Of a DNA stretch of 64,000 nt, positions 51,465 through 59,939 are shown piece after piece. Under the pieces are notes generated by a model. It did not search any database. It was given only the letters and a program-made list of their open reading frames with translations, and was not told where the DNA came from. Positions within the stretch are counted from its first letter, which is position 1. Each line of letters opens with the position of its first letter. The translations under genes and the position numbers were made by a program. The DNA is from [Synechococcus] sp. NIES-970 (lineage in GTDB: Bacteria > Cyanobacteriota > Cyanobacteriia > Cyanobacteriales > MRBY01). The DNA lies in contig AP017959.1 in NCBI GenBank assembly GCA_002356215.1, positions 124,001-188,000 of the forward strand. The letters run 5' to 3'.

Positions 51465-52865
51465 CTACTGGGCAATGAGATAGCCATCGCGATACCAGCC
51501 TTCAAGCTGTGCCGGAGAAATATTTTGGGCGATCGCCTGTTGTTCACTAAAGCCCTGGGGATATTGCTGGAGGAGAGCTTGCAGAGCCGGGATGATTTGG
51601 TGTTGGGCAAGAAAATCATGGTAAATGCCCCCTTCCCAGAGGTAACACCAGGCGGGCAATTTGTAGCGAGTTTCAGCAGTGATTGGTGTGTAGCGATAGG
51701 TGAGGGGTTCGCGGCACTTTGCGTTTAAAATCGCCTGGGCATAACCTTCTAACTGACTTTGTACACCATAATTCTCGTGGAGATAAGCAAGGGTTTCGGC
51801 GGTGGGTTTGCGTTTTTCGATAATCATCTGAGCGGCGATCGCCGCTGCGGTTTCTGCATCCCCAAAATGAACTTTATCAATCAGGTGATCCGGCAACAAT
51901 TCCCGGTGGGTCGAAACCCGCGAGACAATTGCCGGCGTACCGCAACCCAAGGATTCATAGGGGGCATTGCCAAAGGATTCCACGAAATTACCTAAGCCCA
52001 AGGTTACTGCCCCCAGACTGTAATATTGCGGCATTAACGATTGGGGCACCCATTCATGGAAGATAAAATGCTCTGTTAAATGGCGGCTTTGAATCTCCGT
52101 TTCCATCTCTTGATAAAAAGCCGCCACTTCCGGGGATAAACCCACCTTCAACCAGCGGGGCACTAAGACTTTTAAGTTTTTGATGCCGTATTGGTGCACC
52201 AGTAAATCGGCAACGGCGATGGTTTGGGGCAAACCCTTACTCGGCTCCGGGCGGTGGGGGTGAATCACAATGGCGTCTTGGGTGGGATCCACCGGAACGA
52301 TCTCTAAAATTTCTTTGGGAGTTGTGGGCTTAAAAATGTCCCAATCAATACCCGTCGAAACCACCAATAAGCGCTCGTCAAAATCTGCAAAAAATCGCCC
52401 CATTGTTTCTGCGTAAAATCGCCGCGAATATTCCGACACCGCAATCAGGCGATCGCCTTGAAAAAGAAACCCTCCCAAGATTGTTTCTGGGTAAACATTA
52501 TCCCGTAGGGCCACCACCGTCGGGATGTGCTGATAGGCATAGGGAAAGAGAAATTCCCCATCGTGCATATAGAAGCGATCGGCTCCGTCCAAATGGGTCG
52601 CCACATCCTGGATCATATTTGCGATGTCATAGGCAGGGATGCCGTAGGGTTGGGGAAAAGGCTGACGAAAACGCAATATTGGTTTAACAAGGACGTTTTC
52701 ATGCCAGCGAAATTCAACACAACTGTCGACGCAGCGGGTCGCAAGGATCACCACCTCATGGCCGAGTTCTCCCAGATACACCGAGATATTTTTAATCTGC
52801 TTTGGTGCGCCCCCCGTCACATAGTCGCGAAAGAGAGGATTGATGGAGAACATAACAATTTTCAT
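51465..52865 (-). CDS. glycosyltransferase (GT4-like)
   Basis: 466 residues from the ATG at 52865; an upstream TTG would add three residues. GT-B fold: an N-terminal half with SINPLFRDYVTGGAPKQIKNISVYLGELGHEVVILATR, and a C-terminal half with VIHPHRPEPSKGLPQTI, HFIFHEWVPQSLMPQYYSLGAVTLGLGNFVESFGNAPYESLGCGTPAIVSRVSTHRELLP, the usual donor-binding EX7E-type region. The last ~80 residues are unusual: a Trp-rich domain that resembles a winged helix (ALQALLQQYPQGFSEQQAIAQNISPAQLEGWYRDGYLI). Likely role in surface polysaccharide synthesis, inferred. A single gene. Confidence 0.82.
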   Translation of the reverse strand: MKIVMFSINPLFRDYVTGGAPKQIKNISVYLGELGHEVVILATRCVDSCVEFRWHENVLVKPILRFRQPFPQPYGIPAYDIANMIQDVATHLDGADRFYMHDGEFLFPYAYQHIPTVVALRDNVYPETILGGFLFQGDRLIAVSEYSRRFYAETMGRFFADFDERLLVVSTGIDWDIFKPTTPKEILEIVPVDPTQDAIVIHPHRPEPSKGLPQTIAVADLLVHQYGIKNLKVLVPRWLKVGLSPEVAAFYQEMETEIQSRHLTEHFIFHEWVPQSLMPQYYSLGAVTLGLGNFVESFGNAPYESLGCGTPAIVSRVSTHRELLPDHLIDKVHFGDAETAAAIAAQMIIEKRKPTAETLAYLHENYGVQSQLEGYAQAILNAKCREPLTYRYTPITAETRYKLPAWCYLWEGGIYHDFLAQHQIIPALQALLQQYPQGFSEQQAIAQNISPAQLEGWYRDGYLIAQ

Positions 52866-52936
52866 GGGCAGCAACAGTCCGGGTCAAAAACAGCAAAAAA
52901 CATTTCCCATTCAATCGGCCCCAGGTGAAGCCCAGT

Positions 52937-54925
52937 TTAAGGTTGGACTAGGGATTGACCGCAACCCTCGAGGATGACTAAGCGTCCATCCCGGAATACG
53001 CCGCCAACTTTTGTGACACCGCCATAGGCTTTGATATGGGCGATTAGAACGTCCCGCAGCAAGAGTTCAGTATCTTTGCTGGGTAGTGTATCGAGATTAA
53101 ACAGAGCAAGGCGAGGATTTTGTTTGCTAAATTGGCGCTCCCAATGGCAAGCAGCCTGACGGATAAAACTGTGGGTCACAAAAGTAAAAGTTTGCGCCAA
53201 TTGTTCCTCTAAGGGCCGGCCATTGACGAAAATCGCTGTTGCTCGGCTAGCCTGGCGCTGCTTTCCTAACTGGATTTTGTAGCGAATTTGCCGACTAAAT
53301 TGCACAAACCCCCGCTCTAGATGGGGCTCCCCAGGTCGGTTGGCCCGCTGGGCATTGTCCTGTAATAGCATTAGGAGTTGTTGCCCGGTGATCTGAAAGA
53401 AACGCAAGGTATCTGCATGGGGCATCACCGCAAACCAATCGCCGTAGACAAAGGTATCCGGGGGTAGCCCGGTGCGTAATACCGCTGCATCGGTCAAGGC
53501 AAGATCCACAGCGTATCCTTGCGCCTGGGCTTGGGTGAGCATCCCCGCTGTGATGAAATTAGCGAAGGCAGATTCACGGCTCGCAAAATCATTTAAAACG
53601 GCGTCATTGCCTAGATCGACATGGTCAATGACGATCCCTAGAGGATGGTTTAGTTTCTGATGGAGCGATGCAACAATGGGCGTAATTTGTTTTTTTTCAA
53701 AGGTTTGGTCGACTGGAAGATCCGCCGTTGCCCATAGTTTGGCATTGGTGACGGTGGCAGCGGGGTGATCGCCCTGGAGGGTAATGGTTACTTCTCCCAA
53801 AAAGCGGCCAAGGGTCCCCGCCTGCACAATGGGGATGCCATTCACGATGTTGTCTTGTTTAAGGCCAGTTTCATTCAAGATGTGGTGGGTATGGCCGCCG
53901 ATAATCAGATCGACTGCACCATGGGGTAAAGCCGCTGCCAGTTGGCGATCGCCATAACCGACCACTGCTGCACTAGTCGAATGCAAGTCATAGCCCAAGT
54001 GACTGAGGATAATGAGCACATGGCAATAGGGGCGCAACAACGGCAGAAGATTTTTGACCACCTGGACCGGATCGCTAAAGGTTAAATTGCGTGCATCGGA
54101 ACCCTTCATTTGGGCCGGGGTAGTCAAACCAATGATACCGACCCGCACCCCTTGGACACCTAGTAATGCGGCAGGGTAAATGCACGGTTTTAACCGCTGA
54201 GGTGGTCTTAAATTAGCTGACAGTAATGGAAAATTCCCCGACCGTTGAATGATTTTGGCGATCGCCTGGGTTCCCAAATCAAGGTCATGGTTCCCCAGGG
54301 CAGCGGCGTCCACTCCCAAGGTTTGGTAGAGATCATAGGGATGGTAGCCCTCAGAAACCAGGGCATCAAACGGCGTGCCCACCATGTCATCTCCGGCAGA
54401 GAGCAGCAAGACCCCCGCCTGGGGATTCTGGGCGTATTTTTGCTGCTGCTGTCGATATCGGGAGACGAGGCGCGAAAAAACGGCAATATTTCCCTCCGGG
54501 GCCAGGTGCGCGATCCGTCCGTGTAGGTCATTAAAATGCAAAATTTTTAGACGGAAAGGGGCCATAAGCGTCAGGTCAGCGGCCCGGAGCATTTGGTAGC
54601 GACTAGAAATATTGGGGTCAACGGTTAGTTCGGTCACAGGTTGGGTGGCATCGCCGACAAACAAAAAGCGCGATCGCCCCTGATTTTTGGCTTGATAGGG
54701 GGCCGGAATGAGCCTTAGAGGATTGGGGACAAGGGCAGGTTCCGGTGGGGAGAAAGGCTTTGGGAGCGGAAGATTGGGTTGGCTGTTCACAGGACTTCCA
54801 AAACGTTTGATGGCACAGGGACAAGCGATCGCCACAATGACGAAATTAGGTTCTATGGGAAGGGTGGCACAGTCCCTTAATCGGCACGTTAAGGTTGCGT
54901 TAGTGGGCTGTAAAGCTATGTTCAA
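52937..54925 (-). CDS. 5'-nucleotidase/2',3'-cyclic phosphodiesterase family protein
   Basis: A metallophosphatase of the UshA/CpdB type. Its calcineurin-like core starts near residue 125: KILHFNDLHGRI, SAGDDMVGTPFDALV, ALGNHDLDLG, LSHLGYD, IGGHTHHI. The C-terminal 5'-nucleotidase domain contains VDLALTDAAVLRTGLPPD and FVYGDWFAVMPHADTLRFFQITGQQ. The frame runs from a TTG at 54925, but that codon lies in the T-run of the preceding gene's terminator (54924-54950), so the true start is further in; GTG 54790 and ATGs at 54592 and 54565 are alternatives. The first ~120 residues are not supported by family similarity. No signal peptide is obvious, which is odd for this family. Confidence 0.8.
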   Translation of the reverse strand: MNIALQPTNATLTCRLRDCATLPIEPNFVIVAIACPCAIKRFGSPVNSQPNLPLPKPFSPPEPALVPNPLRLIPAPYQAKNQGRSRFLFVGDATQPVTELTVDPNISSRYQMLRAADLTLMAPFRLKILHFNDLHGRIAHLAPEGNIAVFSRLVSRYRQQQQKYAQNPQAGVLLLSAGDDMVGTPFDALVSEGYHPYDLYQTLGVDAAALGNHDLDLGTQAIAKIIQRSGNFPLLSANLRPPQRLKPCIYPAALLGVQGVRVGIIGLTTPAQMKGSDARNLTFSDPVQVVKNLLPLLRPYCHVLIILSHLGYDLHSTSAAVVGYGDRQLAAALPHGAVDLIIGGHTHHILNETGLKQDNIVNGIPIVQAGTLGRFLGEVTITLQGDHPAATVTNAKLWATADLPVDQTFEKKQITPIVASLHQKLNHPLGIVIDHVDLGNDAVLNDFASRESAFANFITAGMLTQAQAQGYAVDLALTDAAVLRTGLPPDTFVYGDWFAVMPHADTLRFFQITGQQLLMLLQDNAQRANRPGEPHLERGFVQFSRQIRYKIQLGKQRQASRATAIFVNGRPLEEQLAQTFTFVTHSFIRQAACHWERQFSKQNPRLALFNLDTLPSKDTELLLRDVLIAHIKAYGGVTKVGGVFRDGRLVILEGCGQSLVQP

Positions 54926-54950
54926 AAAAAGACATGGCGATCGCCATGTC
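54924..54950 (-). terminator. terminator after the mechanosensitive channel, built on a HIP1 palindrome
   Basis: On the minus strand, a 20-base perfect palindrome centred on GCGATCGC (54931-54950) is followed directly by seven T. It lies 46 bases beyond the stop of the mechanosensitive channel gene. The core of the stem is an extended HIP1 motif. Confidence 0.75.
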
Positions 54951-54995
54951 TTGCCGCGTCAATTGTTCAGTTAATACCCGACAAATTGTCCAAAA

Positions 54996-56600
54996 TTAAT
55001 TATCTTTCAGAGAATCTAACCAGTTCCTGACCTGTTCGCCGGCAATCTCTTTCCCCCCAAGGCCGAAAGCAATGGCGATCGCCACGGCGATGCCCCCGAC
55101 GAGGAGCCCAAAGGCCAGATTAACAATATTTGTCGCAATGCCCATTTGCTCTAGGGCCATCGCCCCCACAAGCACAAGGATGATGACCCGCGCCGCTTGA
55201 CCGAGAATTTTCGATTGTCTCGATCCAGACGCCGCCAGGGCCCTGTAGGAAATATTGGAAAAATACAAACCCAAAGCAAAGATAAGTAAAGCAACCAATA
55301 CTTGTCCGGCGATCGCCAAAACAATTTCTACCACCGTGGTTAGCGCTTCAATTTGTAGCACGTCTACCGCTGTCAGGGTTGCCACCAGCAGGATCACCAC
55401 CAGGGAAATTTTACCCATCACCTGGGAAGGTGTTTTACCAGGCTTCGTTGTTTCACCATCGCCATCCCTAGGGGCCGCGCTGATAATTCCGTCTAGTCCG
55501 AGCCAAGTTAAGACATTATCAAAGCCGAAGCCGGTTAGCACATTGCTGACAAACTCCGATACGTATTCCCCAACCACATAAGCAAAAGTGAAAATAATGG
55601 CCGCCCCAAGTATTTTCGGGAACAGCATCAACACCTGATCCAACATGGCGATCGCCGGGCGAGAAATCGCCTCAATCTGCGCCACCTCCAAGGCAGAAAT
55701 GGCGACGGGAATCAGGATCAAAATATAGGCGATCGTCCCTAAAATCCAGGACAGAGACTGTCTGCCAGCACTACTGTTAAGGCCAAATTTTTCACCAATT
55801 TGATCTATCCCCGTTGCTTGTAGGAGATTGGTGACGAGGCGCCGGATTACCTGGGCAATAAACCAACCCACGACCCCAATGAGGGCCGCCCCAAATAGAT
55901 CTGGCAAGATCAACAGCACCCGGTCCACTAAATTTCGCAGGGGGGCAAGGGAATTTTCGAGGCCCAGGGTTTCAAGAATGGGTGTCAAGAAGAAGAAGAA
56001 AATAAACCAATACAGCGCATTGCCGATGGTTTCGCTGAGATTGGTCGCCTGTGGTTGCGGGGCGGCTTCTGGATCCGGTTCTGGGGCAGCTGGATTGAGG
56101 CGCTCGTCTAGACGAAATGTGCTCAAACCCTTAACGACAATTAACTTGGCCACCGTCGCCACTAACCAAGCGATCCCCAACCACAGGGCCGCCGCAAAGA
56201 GTTGGGGCAAGAAATTCGTCACTTGGCTCAGGAGCTGATTGAGCGGTGTATAAGCCCCCTCTAGCCGGAGTGTTTCTAAAACTGCCACCACTGTAAAAAG
56301 GATGACGAACCAGTAGACGATATTGGCGGCCCAAATTTCAATGGGTAAATCTGTTTTGCCGTCATGACCTGTAATCCAAGCGGCAATTTTGTTGTCAATT
56401 TCGGTTTTTTTCAGTAACCCTCTGACAATGGCTTTCATGGCGAGGGCGACAAGCCAACCGATAATTAAAATGGCGATCGCCTTCACAACATTGGCGACAT
56501 CTTCCCCAATGAGGATTTGTAATGATTCTGGTAACTGGAGCGCAAAGGCAAAGTGAGGGACACCAATGGGTGGCCCCAAGATAGGGATTGGAAGTGACAT
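54996..56600 (-). CDS. mechanosensitive channel-like membrane protein with repeated TM-helix units
   Basis: 534 residues composed of about five repeats of the conserved TM_helix motif, each a hydrophobic helix with a LPxLxxAxxxxxIAWLVA or similar core (FLPQLFAAALWLGIAWLVA; ILPDLFGAALIGVVGWFIA; LFPKILGAAIIFTFAYVV; then a segment ending GLGGKEIAGEQVRNWL). Each is separated by a hydrophobic helix (e.g. NALYWFIFFFFLTPILETLGL). The N-terminus is at ~10-60. This repeated unit is known from the CmpX/YggB-related family, of which some members act as small mechanosensitive channels. A hydrophilic linker with Glu/Pro/Gly lies at ~355-375. It is probably a pressure- or osmolarity-related channel; the conducting MscS beta domain is not seen, so the call is tentative. 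Confidence 0.75.
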   Translation of the reverse strand: MSLPIPILGPPIGVPHFAFALQLPESLQILIGEDVANVVKAIAILIIGWLVALAMKAIVRGLLKKTEIDNKIAAWITGHDGKTDLPIEIWAANIVYWFVILFTVVAVLETLRLEGAYTPLNQLLSQVTNFLPQLFAAALWLGIAWLVATVAKLIVVKGLSTFRLDERLNPAAPEPDPEAAPQPQATNLSETIGNALYWFIFFFFLTPILETLGLENSLAPLRNLVDRVLLILPDLFGAALIGVVGWFIAQVIRRLVTNLLQATGIDQIGEKFGLNSSAGRQSLSWILGTIAYILILIPVAISALEVAQIEAISRPAIAMLDQVLMLFPKILGAAIIFTFAYVVGEYVSEFVSNVLTGFGFDNVLTWLGLDGIISAAPRDGDGETTKPGKTPSQVMGKISLVVILLVATLTAVDVLQIEALTTVVEIVLAIAGQVLVALLIFALGLYFSNISYRALAASGSRQSKILGQAARVIILVLVGAMALEQMGIATNIVNLAFGLLVGGIAVAIAIAFGLGGKEIAGEQVRNWLDSLKDN

Positions 56601-56793
56601 TGTTTTACAAATTAAAATTTAAATGACTAAATCGCTAATTACGGCAAAAAAAGACGTGTTTGCGCTAATTCATGGCTATGCCATTTCCTTTCCACCCTAC
56701 AAAGGATGCCCCAATTTTTCATCCGCAAAAAGGGAAATTTGCGATATTTCTTGTCATAATTTTGAAAAAATCCACCTTTAGATAGAATTTTTA

Positions 56794-57237
56794 ATGGAAA
56801 TTTTTGAGCAGTCCATTCAAGTGCGGGCCAGTGCCACCTGTGTCGAACAGTGTTTTACGGATTTGGATACTATGCACCGTTGGCTAAACCCCCTGTTGCG
56901 ATGTGAGCCCTTGGGCGATCGCTGGAGTACAGACCTAGAAAGTAAAAGTCGTTTCTGGTTAAAAATTCCCCTCGTCAAGCTTGTGCTCAATAATGCTGTG
57001 GTAGAACGGGAACCCGGCTTAATCGTTTGGCAATTTAGCGGCTTTTTTCGGGGCCGAGACCGTTGGGAATGCATCCCCACGGAGACAGGCACACAGTTGG
57101 TGAATCGCTTTCAGTTTGATATTCCAAATCCATTGGTGCGCTGGGGATTTCAAGTTTTTGCTGCCCGTTGGACAAAAAAAGATATGCAAGCTCAACTACG
57201 TCGAATTAAGGCGATCGCCGAAGCAGCCCAACCCTGA
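56794..57237 (+). CDS. SRPBCC-fold (START-like) protein
   Basis: 147 residues. The pattern IQVRASATCVEQCFTDLDTMHRWLNPLLRCEPLG, then LINNAVVEREPGLIVWQFSGFFRGRDRWECIPTETGTQLVNRFQFDIPNPLVRWGFQVFAARW, is that of the polyketide cyclase/dehydrase and lipid-transport SRPBCC superfamily with its deep ligand cavity. These small cyanobacterial members have no agreed substrate. A standalone gene 50 bases before the next. Confidence 0.7.
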   Translation: MEIFEQSIQVRASATCVEQCFTDLDTMHRWLNPLLRCEPLGDRWSTDLESKSRFWLKIPLVKLVLNNAVVEREPGLIVWQFSGFFRGRDRWECIPTETGTQLVNRFQFDIPNPLVRWGFQVFAARWTKKDMQAQLRRIKAIAEAAQP

Positions 57238-57287
57238 TCCCTAAACCGTCTAAGATAAATACCAGGAAAAATACCCCCTAAAGCTGC

Positions 57288-57560
57288 ATGTATAGTCTAG
57301 ATTTGACCCTCAAATATAGCCCGATCCCCGTCTCAGTCCAACGCAAGGAAGCCGAAGCGGCCCAGGCCCTTTATTACTCCGTGTTGGAAGCGATGCGGAG
57401 CGACCACGCGACAATTCTCGAGCTCACCTGTGAGAAAGACGAAGATAAAAAAATTGCTCTCCTCAGTGATCAAATCAGTGCCGTTATTTTAAATAAAAAA
57501 AGTGGGGCAGCGGCAGCAGGCCGAGTGCCTGGTTTCTTTGCCACCCAAGGCGCGGAGTAA
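57288..57560 (+). CDS. UPF0367-type small cyanobacterial protein
   Basis: 90 residues, with an N-terminal beta-strand LDLTLKYSPIPVSVQRKEAEAAQALYYSVLEAMRSDHATILELTCEKDEDKKIALLSDQISAVILNKKSGAAAAGRVPGFF. It fits the UPF0367 family found throughout cyanobacteria (LTCE and SAV-type strands). It is small, probably a single alpha/beta domain. Function unknown. It lies between the SRPBCC gene and the CbiO-like ATPase on the same strand. Confidence 0.72.
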   Translation: MYSLDLTLKYSPIPVSVQRKEAEAAQALYYSVLEAMRSDHATILELTCEKDEDKKIALLSDQISAVILNKKSGAAAAGRVPGFFATQGAE

Positions 57561-57659
57561 CATTCATTTTGCTGAATCCCGTGGGGGGCGATCGCTCCCC
57601 TTTATTTTGCTCCTGCGTCCATTTGTTGCAATTTATGGATCCCTATCCCCGCCAGAGCC

Positions 57660-58328
57660 ATGCCTAGCCCTGCCATTTCCGTCGAAAACTTAAACTTCAG
57701 TTGGCAACCAGACAAAAAAATTCTCAGTCACTGTAACTTGGCTGTCCCCCAAGGAGAATTTTGGATGCTCCTCGGGACTAATGGCAGCGGTAAATCAACA
57801 TTACTGAGAATTCTGGCCGGTCTATTAGAATCGACCTCTGGCACGGTGGCCCTGGTACAACCGGTGGGCTTTGTTTTTCAAAATCCGGATCACCAGCTCG
57901 TGATGCCCACTGTCGGAGCGGACGTTGCCTTTGGCCTAGTTTCAGAACGATTACCAACCCAGGTGATTCAACAGCGGGTCACCGAGGCCCTGGGAGCTGT
58001 GGGTCTCGAAACATTTATCCGGCGGCCCATCTATGCCCTTAGTGGTGGCCAAAAGCAACGGGTGGCGATCGCCGGGGCGATCGCCCGCCATTGTGAAGTT
58101 TTACTGTTAGATGAGCCCACCGCCCTGCTGGATGGAGATACCCAATTAGATCTCGTCAGGCAAGTGCAACATCTCGTCAAAAGTCGCGGGATGACTGCCC
58201 TCTGGGTAACCCACCGCCTCGATGAACTAGATTTTTGTGATGGCGCTTTTTTGCTAGAAAATGGTCGGGTTGTGGATCAAGGTGATCCGCAATTGCTTAA
58301 ACGTCGTTTGCAAACCACTGCTTGTTAA
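57660..58328 (+). CDS. CbiO-like ABC transporter ATPase (energy-coupling type)
   Basis: 222 residues. Walker A GTNGSGKST (~37-45), the Q-loop in VGFVFQNPDHQLVMPTVGADVAFGL (the FQNPD block is typical of the ECF/CbiO ATPases), signature LSGGQKQRVAIAGAI, Walker B VLLLDEPTALLD, and H-loop VTHRLDEL. It powers uptake of Co/Ni or vitamins in complex with a membrane S component and an EcfT-like subunit. Neither is adjacent. The stop is three bases before dut, so they are one operon. Confidence 0.83.
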   Translation: MPSPAISVENLNFSWQPDKKILSHCNLAVPQGEFWMLLGTNGSGKSTLLRILAGLLESTSGTVALVQPVGFVFQNPDHQLVMPTVGADVAFGLVSERLPTQVIQQRVTEALGAVGLETFIRRPIYALSGGQKQRVAIAGAIARHCEVLLLDEPTALLDGDTQLDLVRQVQHLVKSRGMTALWVTHRLDELDFCDGAFLLENGRVVDQGDPQLLKRRLQTTAC

Positions 58329-58331
58329 TTT

Positions 58332-58760
58332 ATGCACCTACGTTTTTTAAAACTACACCCCGGGGCGATTGTTCCCCAATACCACCATAGCGGGGATTCT
58401 GGCGTAGATCTCCATGCCCTCGAAGCGGTGGCGATCGCCCCCCACAAAACGGCCCTCATCAAAACAGGCCTCGCAGCAGAAATCCCCATTGGGACAGAAC
58501 TGCAAGTCCGGCCCCGCAGCGGTTTAGCCCTCAAACACAGCATCACCGTACTCAATAGCCCTGGCACCATCGACGCCAACTATCGGGGTGAAATTGGTGT
58601 CATTCTCATGAACCATGGTGAGCAGGTTTTTCGAGTCGAACCAGGGATGCGCATTGCCCAACTAGTGATGGCTCCAGTCATTCACCCAAAAATTACGGTG
58701 GTGGACAAACTCCCAGAAAGCACACGAGGTACGGGAGGGTTCGGTTCTACGGGGCTCTAA
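58332..58760 (+). CDS. dut: dUTPase
   Basis: A 142-residue trimeric dUTP pyrophosphatase; it makes dUMP and removes dUTP. All five motifs are there: DSGVDLHALE, RPRSGLALKH, NSPGTIDANYRGEIGVILMNHG, GMRIAQLVMAPV and the C-terminal GTGGFGSTG. Length is typical. It starts three bases after the CbiO-like ATPase gene. It works next to Dcd (4213) and ThyX (2019) in dTMP synthesis. Confidence 0.93.
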   Translation: MHLRFLKLHPGAIVPQYHHSGDSGVDLHALEAVAIAPHKTALIKTGLAAEIPIGTELQVRPRSGLALKHSITVLNSPGTIDANYRGEIGVILMNHGEQVFRVEPGMRIAQLVMAPVIHPKITVVDKLPESTRGTGGFGSTGL

Positions 58761-58815
58761 ATCCGGGTGTCCTTGGGCTAAATTGGAGAAAAGCTAACGG
58801 CGAAAAAAAGCAGCG

Positions 58816-59679
58816 GTGGTTATGGATTTTTCTTTTTTTTGGGGTCTTGGCCTAGGGGGAATTGGGTTATTTTTTGCGCTGCGGCCTTTCCAAAAGCAGG
58901 AAATTTTGAAACTAAAAAAAAGTTTTGCGGCCCAACAGGAAGCCTATGAAGCGCAGTTGCAACTCCAGGCCCAAACCTATGATGGGGAGATCACAACCCA
59001 AGCTCAGAATTTTCAGCAGGCGATCGCCAACCTCGAACAACGTCTCCAGCGAGAAATGCAGGCCCAGGTAGACCTCGAAAAAAAATTACACCAGGCCCAG
59101 GCCCTCAACCGGGCGAACCAGACGAAGCTCCGGGAAAATAACCGTGACATCGACGAAATTCTTGAATCTTTGGCGGCGTCCCAGCGGGATGTCGTCAAAG
59201 CTAAAGAAGCAGAAATCAGTCAGCTCCAGGCCCAACTACAAGATTACGCTGTGGATCTAGAGCAACAAAAAATTTTGTTATTTAATCTCCAGCAACAGGC
59301 CCAAGCACCAGAAACCGCCACCGACCCAAAAGGCGATCGCCTCAACCTCGAGCAAATTCAGGCTTTGGTCAATGCCCTGTTGCCCGAAATTACCCTGCTA
59401 CGAGATTCCCTGCAGATCCTTGCAGAACAGCCCGAAAATCTGGCAACGTTGATCAAAGCCCTTAAGGATATTCTCGATGGTCAAACCCATGGGGCAAAAA
59501 AAGTCCGGGCCACCGATAATAAATGGACAGAATGTCGCGTTCCCCACATCAACTTAATGCGGCTTTATTATCAAAAATGCAGGAAAAAATCTGGCTACCA
59601 AGTTTTAATTTCACCTAAGAAAAATCAAAAAAGTCAAGACCAAGATTATGAATGGTTAAAAAGCCAGAGCCCCTGTTAA
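58816..59679 (+). CDS. unrecognised membrane-anchored coiled-coil protein
   Basis: 287 residues from GTG 58816, or 285 from ATG 58822. One hydrophobic segment (~6-24, FFWGLGLGGIGLFFALRPF) is followed by a long coiled coil (~35-165; KKSFAAQQEAYEAQLQLQAQTYDGEI ... QVDLEKKLHQAQALNRAN). A helical domain rich in Leu/Glu follows (IQALVNALLPEITLLRDSLQILAEQPENLATLIKALKDIL), and the C-terminus is a short basic Cys/Tyr-containing tail (CRVPHINLMRLYYQKCRKKSGYQVL). It resembles RmuC-like or structural proteins, but I recognise no family. Confidence 0.55.
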   Translation: MVMDFSFFWGLGLGGIGLFFALRPFQKQEILKLKKSFAAQQEAYEAQLQLQAQTYDGEITTQAQNFQQAIANLEQRLQREMQAQVDLEKKLHQAQALNRANQTKLRENNRDIDEILESLAASQRDVVKAKEAEISQLQAQLQDYAVDLEQQKILLFNLQQQAQAPETATDPKGDRLNLEQIQALVNALLPEITLLRDSLQILAEQPENLATLIKALKDILDGQTHGAKKVRATDNKWTECRVPHINLMRLYYQKCRKKSGYQVLISPKKNQKSQDQDYEWLKSQSPC

Positions 59680-59939
59680 ATAAAGTTACAATCAAGATAG
59701 CGCCCAAGATTTTAGCCCGCACCCAAAGTGTTTTCATTGCTTTAACAGAATTGATTTTAAACACGAACACCCCCCAGGTTTCAGGAAAAATCAGTTTGGG
59801 TAATTACCAATAAAGATTTGTTGGTTTTATCTTAGAAAAACAATATTTTTAGCTCAGCTCGATAAAATAATTTGTAGGGTTTTTTAAAATAAAAATCTAG
59901 CCTTCAATTTTTGTTATTCAATCCCGGGCTATTTTTGCT

